From NCBI GenBank assembly GCA_035559435.1, contig DATMBC010000103.1, positions 111,001 through 175,000 on the forward strand: a DNA stretch of 64,000 nt, read 5' to 3'. Made by a program: the position numbers and the translations under genes. Source of the stretch: a bacterium. GTDB taxonomy: Bacteria > Zixibacteria > MSB-5A5 > WJJR01. Shown piece by piece: positions 7,645 through 15,223 of this stretch; the stretch's first letter is position 1, and every line of letters starts with the position of its first letter. A model generated the notes under the pieces. That model made no database searches and had not been told where the DNA came from. It saw only the letters and a list, made by a program, of their open reading frames with translations.

Positions 7645-10560
7645 ATGAAGCCCCTTCCCCACCACCCCGTGGCCCCTTCCGGGCCGCCGCTTCAGCAGAT
7701 TCAGTCGCTGCTGAACGACAAGAAATGGACTGAGGCCGCGGCGCAATTGGCCGACGCGCAGGCGCAGGCGATGAGCGACCCCCTCTCATCGACCGCCGGC
7801 GAGTGGTGCCTGTTAAAGGCGCGGCTGGACTTGGCACAGTCCGACCACCGCTCCGCGGTCGATTGGGCCCGCCGGGCGCTGGCCGCCTTTGAACGCAGCG
7901 CCGTCGATGATTTCCTCGGCGACACCCACAGCGCCCTCGGCTTGTCCTATCTCGGACTTGGCGACACCAAAAACGCGCTCATCCATGTGCGCGACGCGCT
8001 GGCCATCTACCGGCGCGTCGGCGACACCGCCGGCGTGATTCGCGCCCACAACGATATGGCGCGCGTCTACTTCGTGCGCGGTGAGCATGGCAACGCGGTC
8101 GAGCATCTCGACGATGCCCTGCAGTTGGCCCGCGCGCAGCGCGACACCGATCGCGAGGCCATGCTCCTGGGCAATCTGGGCCGTGTCCATCTGTTGCAGG
8201 GGCGTTGGGATGACGCGCAGACGGCCCTGACGCAGGCGCATGCGCGCGCCGTCGCCATTCAGAATTGGACGTCTGCCGGTCGCAACCTGCTGTCGCTGGG
8301 GTACCTTGCGACCCTGCGCCATGAGTTCCGCGAGGCGGTTTCCCGGCTGGATGCGGCGCTCACCGCCATCGAGAAGGCCGGACTAGTCCGCGAGAAGGCC
8401 ATCTACTTCGAGTATTCCGGCTGGTGCGAGTTCGAACAGCATCACTGGATCGCCGCCAAGGAAGCGTTCCGTCGCGCGCTCGAACTTGGACGGCGCATCG
8501 GCGCCGCCAACGATCTGATTTCACAGGCGCTGCGCGGCCTGGCCGAATGCGAAGCCGCGCTCGGCGACTGGACCGAGGCACGTCGTCTTGCCCAGGAGGG
8601 TCTCGAAGTCGCCATCCAGATCGGCGAGCGCGCCGAAGCGGGCAGTCTCTACCGCATTCTCGCCCGCGGGCTGGCCCATCAGCGCGAATCGGCCGAGGCG
8701 CTGGCCTGCCTCGAGAAGTCCGGCGAGTGTCTGCAGGCGGTCGGCGACCCCTACGAACTGGCGCGACTGGCCGAAGCCCGCGCCGATGTGCTCGACACGA
8801 TCGGCGCGCCGGAGCGTGGAATGCTTGCCGCTCTCGACGAAGCGGCGACCCTCTATGCGCGTCTGGGCGCCCGCGACCAATTGTCGCAGGTGCAGATGCT
8901 GGCGATCGCCCAGCGGCGCGCGCGCGGTTTGATTGCCGAAGCGCTGACCTACGCGCGTCGCGCCATGACCGACGATGGCAGCCGCGCGGGCATCAGTCTC
9001 GACGATAAGCAGCTTCTATCCGATCTGTCTGATGAGTGTGTGGCCCGCGCTACGTCGTCTGCCAACGAGTTCCGTCTGGCGGCCATGCCTTGGTCGGCGG
9101 CCGACGGCGATGAATTGCAGGCGGCGATCGAATTCTGCCGCAGCCGTCTTGGCGCCTCGCACGTCATCCTGATCGAAGTCACCTCCGGCGGCCAGCGCTC
9201 CGGACGCGTGCTGGCCTCTTCCGGCACGCCCGATGACTTTGCCAACGCCATCGCCGCGTTGGCCACCAACCCCTACCAGCACGATGTGCGCACCGACCGT
9301 CCGCACTACTTCTGGATGACGGCGTTGGCGCCGCAACTTTATGCGCACCTGGCGGCGGTGACCGACGTCGTTCCCGTGTCGGTCATTACCGTGCCGGTCG
9401 ACTTGGGCCCGCAGTCCACCGGGCTGCTTTATGTCGACGCGCTGCCGGATGCGCCGCGCGCCAACGGCGCGGGCTTCGAGCCGCGCGATCTCGACTTCGT
9501 CGTCGCCTACGCCGAAGTCGTCGCCTGGCGTTCGACCAGGTTGCGCTCCGAAGGGCTACTGCGCGATGTCCAGCGGCTGCGCAACCAGCTCGGCCGCGAG
9601 TGCGAATTCCCCAACATCATCACGCAAAACGCCGAGTTCCACGACACCCTGTCGCGGGTCCGCCTGATCGTCGATTCCGATGTCTCGGTGCTGCTGAACG
9701 GCGAAACCGGCACCGGCAAGGACCTGCTGGCCCGGGCGATTCACTATTCGAGCCGGCGGCGCGACAAGCGGTTTGTTTCGGTCAACTGCGCCGCGCTGCC
9801 CGAAACGCTGTTGGAAAGCGAACTGTTCGGTGTCAAGCGCGGCGCCTTCACCGGCGCCGACCGCGACAAACCCGGCTTGTTTGAGGAGGCCGACGGCGGC
9901 ACGTTCTTCCTCGATGAAATCGGCGAGATGCCGCTGTCGATCCAGGCCAAGCTGCTGCGTTTCCTCGAATCGAAGGAACTGACCCGTTTGGGCGACACCA
10001 AGCCGCGCCGCATCGACGTGCGCGTGATCTCGGCCACCAACCGCGACCTGACCAGCGAAATGGAGCGTGGCGCCTTCCGGCGCGATCTGTTCTACCGTCT
10101 GACGCCGGTCGCGTTTACCCTGCCGCCGCTGCGCGAGCGTCGCGAGGATATCCCGCTTCTGATCGACCACTTCCTGGCCGAACTGGGCGCCGAGGGACGC
10201 GCGGTGCGTTTCTCGGTCGAGGCGGTGCGTGTGCTGTCCGCCTACGATTGGCCGGGCAACATCCGCGAACTGGAAAATGAGATCCGCAAGACGGTGTTGC
10301 TGACCGAGCCCGGCGCGACCATCGGACCCGAGCGGCTCTCGCGCAAGTTCTTTGCCGCCGCCGCGGCCGAGGAGACGCCCGCCGCGGCGATGCCCGATCG
10401 GTTCTCGCTTTATGACCACATCGCGCAGATCGAACGTCGCTACATTGTGCAGGCGCTCAACGAGGCCGGCGGCATCAAAAAGCACGCCGCCGCGCGGCTC
10501 GGTATCCCCGAATCGACGTTGCGCCTGAAGATGAAGCAGTACAGTCTCGACAGCGACTGA
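7645..10560 (+). CDS. Sigma-54-dependent transcriptional activator (TPR-GAF-AAA+-Fis)
   Basis: 971-residue enhancer-binding protein. Residues about 10-440 are tandem TPR-like helical repeats and about 478-640 a GAF-like sensor domain. The AAA+ domain has Walker A GETGTGKD at 686, the sigma-54-contacting loop GAFTGA at 733-738, Walker B GTFFLDEIGEM near 753, and the arginine-rich ATNRDL and FRRDLFYRL segments. The last 45 residues are a Fis-type helix-turn-helix (KKHAAARLGIPESTLRLKMKQY). The intact GAFTGA loop implies true sigma-54 activation. There is no response-regulator receiver domain, so the input is probably ligand or protein binding by the TPR/GAF part. Probable targets include the divergent peptidase operon. 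Confidence 0.93.
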   Translation: MKPLPHHPVAPSGPPLQQIQSLLNDKKWTEAAAQLADAQAQAMSDPLSSTAGEWCLLKARLDLAQSDHRSAVDWARRALAAFERSAVDDFLGDTHSALGLSYLGLGDTKNALIHVRDALAIYRRVGDTAGVIRAHNDMARVYFVRGEHGNAVEHLDDALQLARAQRDTDREAMLLGNLGRVHLLQGRWDDAQTALTQAHARAVAIQNWTSAGRNLLSLGYLATLRHEFREAVSRLDAALTAIEKAGLVREKAIYFEYSGWCEFEQHHWIAAKEAFRRALELGRRIGAANDLISQALRGLAECEAALGDWTEARRLAQEGLEVAIQIGERAEAGSLYRILARGLAHQRESAEALACLEKSGECLQAVGDPYELARLAEARADVLDTIGAPERGMLAALDEAATLYARLGARDQLSQVQMLAIAQRRARGLIAEALTYARRAMTDDGSRAGISLDDKQLLSDLSDECVARATSSANEFRLAAMPWSAADGDELQAAIEFCRSRLGASHVILIEVTSGGQRSGRVLASSGTPDDFANAIAALATNPYQHDVRTDRPHYFWMTALAPQLYAHLAAVTDVVPVSVITVPVDLGPQSTGLLYVDALPDAPRANGAGFEPRDLDFVVAYAEVVAWRSTRLRSEGLLRDVQRLRNQLGRECEFPNIITQNAEFHDTLSRVRLIVDSDVSVLLNGETGTGKDLLARAIHYSSRRRDKRFVSVNCAALPETLLESELFGVKRGAFTGADRDKPGLFEEADGGTFFLDEIGEMPLSIQAKLLRFLESKELTRLGDTKPRRIDVRVISATNRDLTSEMERGAFRRDLFYRLTPVAFTLPPLRERREDIPLLIDHFLAELGAEGRAVRFSVEAVRVLSAYDWPGNIRELENEIRKTVLLTEPGATIGPERLSRKFFAAAAAEETPAAAMPDRFSLYDHIAQIERRYIVQALNEAGGIKKHAAARLGIPESTLRLKMKQYSLDSD

Positions 10561-10587
10561 CGACGCCGCCAACGGCTTTTTTGCCAG

Positions 10588-10614
10588 ATCGCCGCCTGTG
10601 CCACGGGCGGCGAT
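10588..10614 (+). terminator. Hairpin terminator after the activator gene
   Basis: A 9-bp stem ATCGCCGCC/GGCGGCGAT with a 9-nt loop, followed by TTTGCATT. It lies 27 nt after the activator stop and before the ligase-like gene. The T-run is short, so termination may be partial. Confidence 0.5.
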
Positions 10615-10651
10615 TTGCATTGGCGGGGCGGAGTCGTCTACATTGCCGACG

Positions 10652-11473
10652 ATGACGGCGCAGCATTCCGCGACCAACCCACCCACCCGGCGCGATCCGG
10701 CCATCGCGTCGGCGGCGACCCAGATGGCGATCGACGCGCACCTGTTGTCCCGCGCGGCGGCCTCCGATGCGGCAATCTTTCGCGTCTATCGCATGGATCC
10801 ACCCGCAATCACCATCGGCCGCCATCAGCGCTGGCGGCGGGTGGTGGATGAATCGGCGTGCGCGGCCAACGGCTGGGAGTGGACACGCCGTCCGACCGGC
10901 GGCGGCGCGTTGTTGCATCGCCACGAACTCAATTACGCCATCGCTGCGCCGCGCGGTCTTCTGGCGCCAACCGGAAGAGGCGAGTTCCACGCGGTCTTCG
11001 CGCAGATCGGTCGGTCGCTGCAGGCGGCATTGCGCGCCATGGGCTTTGATCCGCAATTGCACCAGGGGGATCGTGGCTCGCACTTGCCACAGCATGGGCT
11101 CTGTGGCCGATCGATCACCGGCCATGAATTGTCATTGGGGCCGCGCAAACTGATCGCGGCGGCGCAGTTGATCGCTCCGGAGGGAATTCTCCAGCACGGC
11201 ACGATCTATATCCATGCCCCGCAAGCGCATGATCGTTTCTGGCCGATCGAGCCCACGCGCATTGATCCCCGGGCTGATTCCGAGCGCTGGGCCGATCTGG
11301 GGACAGTCTTCCAGGCGATGGATTGGCGAAGACTCGCCGCGCTCTTCGAGGACAACTTCACGCGACATTTCCCAGCCGCTTGTCGGGCATGTGAATTGGC
11401 GCTCCCGGACTGGGCGGAAATCGATGCGACTCTGGCCGCTTGGGATGCCCAGAACTGGGTCCGCAGCCGCTGA
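10652..11473 (+). CDS. Lipoate-protein ligase A / biotin-lipoate ligase family protein
   Basis: 273 residues of the BPL/LplA/LipB fold. RRPTGGGALLHRHELNYAI is the conserved lipoyl-AMP binding signature. GPRKLIAAAQ carries the lysine at the position of the catalytic lysine of LplA and LipM. LQHGTIYIH is the following conserved strand. It should attach lipoate or octanoate to E2 or GcvH domains. The ATG at 10652 is the most upstream good start; the ATG near 10727 is an alternative. No lipoyl-domain or lipoate-synthase gene is nearby, so the substrate (free lipoate or octanoyl-ACP) is open. Confidence 0.8.
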   Translation: MTAQHSATNPPTRRDPAIASAATQMAIDAHLLSRAAASDAAIFRVYRMDPPAITIGRHQRWRRVVDESACAANGWEWTRRPTGGGALLHRHELNYAIAAPRGLLAPTGRGEFHAVFAQIGRSLQAALRAMGFDPQLHQGDRGSHLPQHGLCGRSITGHELSLGPRKLIAAAQLIAPEGILQHGTIYIHAPQAHDRFWPIEPTRIDPRADSERWADLGTVFQAMDWRRLAALFEDNFTRHFPAACRACELALPDWAEIDATLAAWDAQNWVRSR

Positions 11474-11771
11474 TTTTTTTCCGGAAAGCGGGAATAATCG
11501 GCCCGGCCGCGCATAATGCGCGGTGAGGGCGCGAGTGCAAACTCGCTTCCCGCCCACGGGTGGCAAACGGTATTCGGAAAGGTGGTTTGTCCTTGACTTT
11601 GTGCGAGTTACCCCGCCAGTTTTGCGATTTCCGTCCGGCGGGGCAAGCCAAAATCTGGGGCCGGGGGGAGAGACGACACCCGTGTTTGACGGTTGCGAAG
11701 GGCCAATGGAACGGCCCGAACGGCCGGCGTGGTTTGGTGCGTTGACACCCGCATTGGGGAGGTATGGGCGT
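11474..11771. other. Intergenic region upstream of the TonB-receptor operon
   Basis: 298 bp. A T7 run directly follows the ligase stop, and CCGCGCATAATGCGCGG forms a palindrome at 11507-11523. A TTGACT at 11593 has no good -10 at standard spacing. CCCCGCC/GGCGGGG arms could fold around 11612-11645. GGGGAGG at 11756-11762 serves the ATG at 11772. No riboswitch class was recognised. Confidence 0.4.
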
Positions 11772-14700
11772 ATGAATCGACGGGGAACGGGGCGCTTCAC
11801 ACTGACAATTTCCATCGTCCTCATCGCGCTGGCGATTGTCGCGACGGCGGCCGACGTCTGGGCCGCCGGAGTCGGCAAGGTCTCCGGACTGGTCGTGGAC
11901 AAGAAGACCAAGGAGCCTCTGATCGGCTGCCCGGTGCAGATCGAGGGGACGACGTTGGGCGCGCTGACGGACGTGGATGGACGCTACACGATCCTGTCCG
12001 TGCCGCTGGGGTTGGTCTCGGTGGGTGCCAGGATGGTCGGCTACACACCGATGATCGTCTCGGACGTGACCGTGAAGCCCGACCAGACGTCCGTGGTCAA
12101 CTTCGAACTGGAGGAAAGCGAAGTCCAGCTCGAGGCGGTCGTCGTGCGCGGCCGCGCCGAAATGATCCAGATGGACCAGGCGACGACCAAGCGCGACGTC
12201 ACCGCCGAAAAGATCAAGACTCTGCCGGTCACCAATGTGGGTGACATTCTCAAGACGCAGGTCGGTGTGACCGTACGCAACGACCGTTTCCACATCCGCG
12301 GCGGCCGTTCGACCGAACTGGTCTATGCGGTCGACGGTGTCACGCTCTCCGACCCGTTGGGTGGGCGCGGCGCGACCGCGGCGCTCAATTTGTCAGGCAC
12401 TGAAATCGAGAACATTTCGATCGTCAAGGGCGCCTGGTCGCCCGAATACGGCGGCACATCGGGCATCGTCAACGTGGCCACCAAAGAGGGCGATCCGCAG
12501 GTCACCCGCGGCCACTTGCAATACTTCACCGACGATTTTGGCACCTCGGCGCTGAACACCTATTCGCGCAACTTCCAGCGCATGGAGTTCACGCTGGGCG
12601 GGCCGGATCCGATCTTCACCAACCGCCTGCTGCCGGCGCTGGGCATCAACGGCGCACAGGAGAAGCTGACCTACTTCATCAGTCTGGATTTTGACCGCTC
12701 CGACGGCGCCTTCGACTGGGATCGTTACACCTCCCCGACCCGGCCGGCGCGCTACCGCGACATCAAATTCCTTGGCATGGTTTTCAGCGAGCGCCAGAAC
12801 AACTCCGGGAACGCCCTGCTGAAGCTGACCTACCGGCTCACTCCCGATATCCGTGTCACCGGGCAGTACAAGAAGACTTACGAGCGCAACCAGCAGTGGA
12901 GCTGGGCCTACCGCTACACTCCGAATTCACAGGACTGGATCGAGGACGAAAACGACTTCTACAGCGTCCGCTGGGTTCACAACCTGGGGCCGTCGACATA
13001 CTACGAAGTGCTGTACTCCGACTTCGTGCGCAACTATTGGGAAAAGCCCGGCGATCCGAACAAGCCGGGTGGCACCATGAGTCCCGATGACTTCCTGTTT
13101 GATTTCCAGGCCGATAAATTTCTCGACGTCAACGGCAACGGCGTCTGGGATGCGCCGGAGCAGTGGATCGAGATTTATCCCGACGGCCAGTACAACTTCG
13201 GTGATATCTTCGAAGATCGTGACGGCAACGGTATCTTCGATCCGCAACAGACGCCGGCCGACACGACTTACGACAGTCTGATCTTCGACTTCAACGGCAA
13301 CGGCACCTACGACTTCTCCTCCGGCGAGCCGTACCTCGACGCCAACAAGAACGGCGTTTATGATGAGGGCGATCTCCTTACGCAGGACGGCAACGGCAAC
13401 GGCACCTACGATCCCGACCGCGAGCTGAATCGGTTCGACGGCGAGTCGACGTCCCCCAACGACAACCCCGAGCCGTTTGTCGACGGCGATGTTTCCAAGG
13501 GCGAGCCATTCGTTGACGTCAACCGCAACGGCGTCTGGGATGGCCCGGGCGTGCTGCCGGGATACCCGTTGGGCGAACCGTTCACCGACTTGTCGCACGA
13601 TGGCAAGCGCCAGAGTTCGGAGGACCCCTGGGTGCCGGGGATTCCGTTTGAGGATCTCAATGGCAACGGGTCGTACGATCCGGGCGCGGCGTCGCCGTCG
13701 GGTTCGTGGTCGAACCTGGACGAGAACTACGACATTGGTGAGCCGTATCTCGATGTGAACGGCGACGGCGAGCGTGATCGTCGCGACGGCTACTACGATC
13801 TGGGTTGGGACCGCAGTGCCACCTGGCATGAGCGCAAACCGCGCACACGCACGATCAAGGCCGATCTGGTCAGCCAGATGCGCCGCGAGCACGAAGTGAA
13901 AATGGGGTTGTCGTACTCGGCCTTCGACCTCATCTACAATGAATTGCAGCAGCCCTACGTGCCGTACACGCTGGGTTTTGACGGCGGCCCCTTCCCGTTC
14001 CGCGGCGCCATCCGCAACTTCTACCATCAGACCCCGAAGACCGGCGCGGTCTACCTGGTCGACAAGATGGAATACGGCCAGATGGTGGCGCAGGTCGGTT
14101 TCCGCTACGAGTACTTTGTGCAATCCAGCAACGCCGAGACCACCGACACCGCGCGCGCCGATTCCGTCGGTGTCGAGGATTATCGCGACAAGTTCGCGCC
14201 GCGCCTGGCTTTCTCGTATCCGATCTCCGACAAGGCGAAAGTCTTCTTCAACTACGGCCACTTTTACCAGTTGCCGCAGATGCACTTCATGTACCGCCGC
14301 AACACGCAGTTGGGCAACGTCTCCGGCACCATCGGCAACGTAAACCTCGACTTCGTCAAGACGATCAAGTACGAATTCGGTGTCCAGTATCTGCTGTCGC
14401 CGGAGTATCTGCTCTCGGTGCAGGGGTTCTACTCCGACGACTTTGCGCGCGTCTCCGAATCGGAGGCGCAGGGGCAGACGACGCTCGAAGAGCAGAACTA
14501 CTACGAGAACTCCGACTACTCGCGCACCCGCGGCCTGGAAGTCGAGCTGGATAAGAAATACGGCAACTACGTATCCGGCTCGATGACCTACAACTTTTCC
14601 TACGCCTACGGCAAATCGTCGGCGGAGGCGCTCGATTACTTCGACAACTTCTACGCCCGCTCCGGCGGCCGTTTCGTCATCCAGGAATTCCCGCTGGATT

Positions 14701-15164
14701 GGGACGAGCGCCACAAGGTGACGTTCATTCTCGACCTGCGCGTGCCGGCCAACGATCATCCCAAGCTGTTCGGGTTGACGTTGCCGGACAACTTCGGGTT
14801 GAACATCTTCTGGCAGTACGGGTCGGGTTTCCCCTACACGCCGACGAAGGATCACCCGGGCATCGCCTCGCAGCTGGCGCCGGGGCAGGAGCCGCTGGCC
14901 AATTCCGAGCGTTATCCGGCCACCAGCAACGTCGACATCCGATTCAACAAGGACTTCAAGATCGGCCCGATGGATTACACCATCGAGCTGTGGGTCAACA
15001 ACTTGTTTGACAACCGGGATGTGGTGGCCGTCTACAGCGCCACCGGCCGTCCCGAATCCGGTCTGGTCAATGAGTCGGTGGTGCTGGAGAGCAACGGGGA
15101 ACCGAGCCCGACCAACTGGACCGCACGCCGGCAGATCCGGCTCGGGCTGGGTGTCAATTTCTGA
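11772..15164 (+). CDS. TonB-dependent receptor-like outer-membrane protein with calcium-loop insert
   Basis: 1130 residues. A signal peptide (FTLTISIVLIALAIVATAADVWA) is followed by a carboxypeptidase-regulatory-like domain (GKVSGLVVDKKTKEPLIG, LTDVDGRYTI) and a plug domain (ITTLP-type sequence IKTLPVTNVGDIL, FHIRGGRSTELVYAVDGV, VKGAWSPEYGG). A large barrel follows. Residues about 450-673 (13120-13790) interrupt the barrel with at least eight D-x-[ND]-x-[ND]-G-x-x-[D] loops such as DVNGNGVWD, DRDGNGIFD and DANKNGVYD, which resemble calcium-binding EF-hand/thrombospondin-3 loops. The C-terminus LGLGVNF is a typical last strand. The ATG has GGGGAGG 9 nt upstream. First gene of a four-gene operon. 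Confidence 0.88.
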   Translation: MNRRGTGRFTLTISIVLIALAIVATAADVWAAGVGKVSGLVVDKKTKEPLIGCPVQIEGTTLGALTDVDGRYTILSVPLGLVSVGARMVGYTPMIVSDVTVKPDQTSVVNFELEESEVQLEAVVVRGRAEMIQMDQATTKRDVTAEKIKTLPVTNVGDILKTQVGVTVRNDRFHIRGGRSTELVYAVDGVTLSDPLGGRGATAALNLSGTEIENISIVKGAWSPEYGGTSGIVNVATKEGDPQVTRGHLQYFTDDFGTSALNTYSRNFQRMEFTLGGPDPIFTNRLLPALGINGAQEKLTYFISLDFDRSDGAFDWDRYTSPTRPARYRDIKFLGMVFSERQNNSGNALLKLTYRLTPDIRVTGQYKKTYERNQQWSWAYRYTPNSQDWIEDENDFYSVRWVHNLGPSTYYEVLYSDFVRNYWEKPGDPNKPGGTMSPDDFLFDFQADKFLDVNGNGVWDAPEQWIEIYPDGQYNFGDIFEDRDGNGIFDPQQTPADTTYDSLIFDFNGNGTYDFSSGEPYLDANKNGVYDEGDLLTQDGNGNGTYDPDRELNRFDGESTSPNDNPEPFVDGDVSKGEPFVDVNRNGVWDGPGVLPGYPLGEPFTDLSHDGKRQSSEDPWVPGIPFEDLNGNGSYDPGAASPSGSWSNLDENYDIGEPYLDVNGDGERDRRDGYYDLGWDRSATWHERKPRTRTIKADLVSQMRREHEVKMGLSYSAFDLIYNELQQPYVPYTLGFDGGPFPFRGAIRNFYHQTPKTGAVYLVDKMEYGQMVAQVGFRYEYFVQSSNAETTDTARADSVGVEDYRDKFAPRLAFSYPISDKAKVFFNYGHFYQLPQMHFMYRRNTQLGNVSGTIGNVNLDFVKTIKYEFGVQYLLSPEYLLSVQGFYSDDFARVSESEAQGQTTLEEQNYYENSDYSRTRGLEVELDKKYGNYVSGSMTYNFSYAYGKSSAEALDYFDNFYARSGGRFVIQEFPLDWDERHKVTFILDLRVPANDHPKLFGLTLPDNFGLNIFWQYGSGFPYTPTKDHPGIASQLAPGQEPLANSERYPATSNVDIRFNKDFKIGPMDYTIELWVNNLFDNRDVVAVYSATGRPESGLVNESVVLESNGEPSPTNWTARRQIRLGLGVNF
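13120..13790 (+). repeat. In-frame array of calcium-binding-like DxNGNGxxD coding repeats
   Basis: Within the receptor gene, eight clear copies and one or two degenerate ones (for example DLSHDGKRQ) of a 9-residue acidic loop recur every 15-40 residues. They are often followed by GEPF.D or GEPY.D. They encode side-chain patterns that coordinate calcium in EF-hand-like loops. Spacing is irregular, so this is a diverged protein repeat rather than a simple DNA tandem repeat. Confidence 0.75.
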
Positions 15165-15223
15165 TGACGACCCGGACGGGCCCGTTCCGTCCGGCGAGGG
15201 TGTCTAGGACTGAGGAGCAGCGA

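Noticed and set aside
11474..11771. Cobalamin or other riboswitch upstream of the TonB-type receptor
   Set aside because: TonB receptors are often B12-controlled, but I found no B12-box or other conserved riboswitch core in this region.
13120..13790. DNA tandem repeat or assembly artefact in the receptor gene
   Set aside because: The repeated units differ in codons and spacing and stay in frame, so this is a diverged protein-level repeat.
12927..14855. A 642-codon open frame on the minus strand
   Set aside because: It is the mirror of the TonB-type receptor gene. The translation (VAVAVL-type runs) reflects the acidic calcium-loop repeats read in reverse and has no family features.
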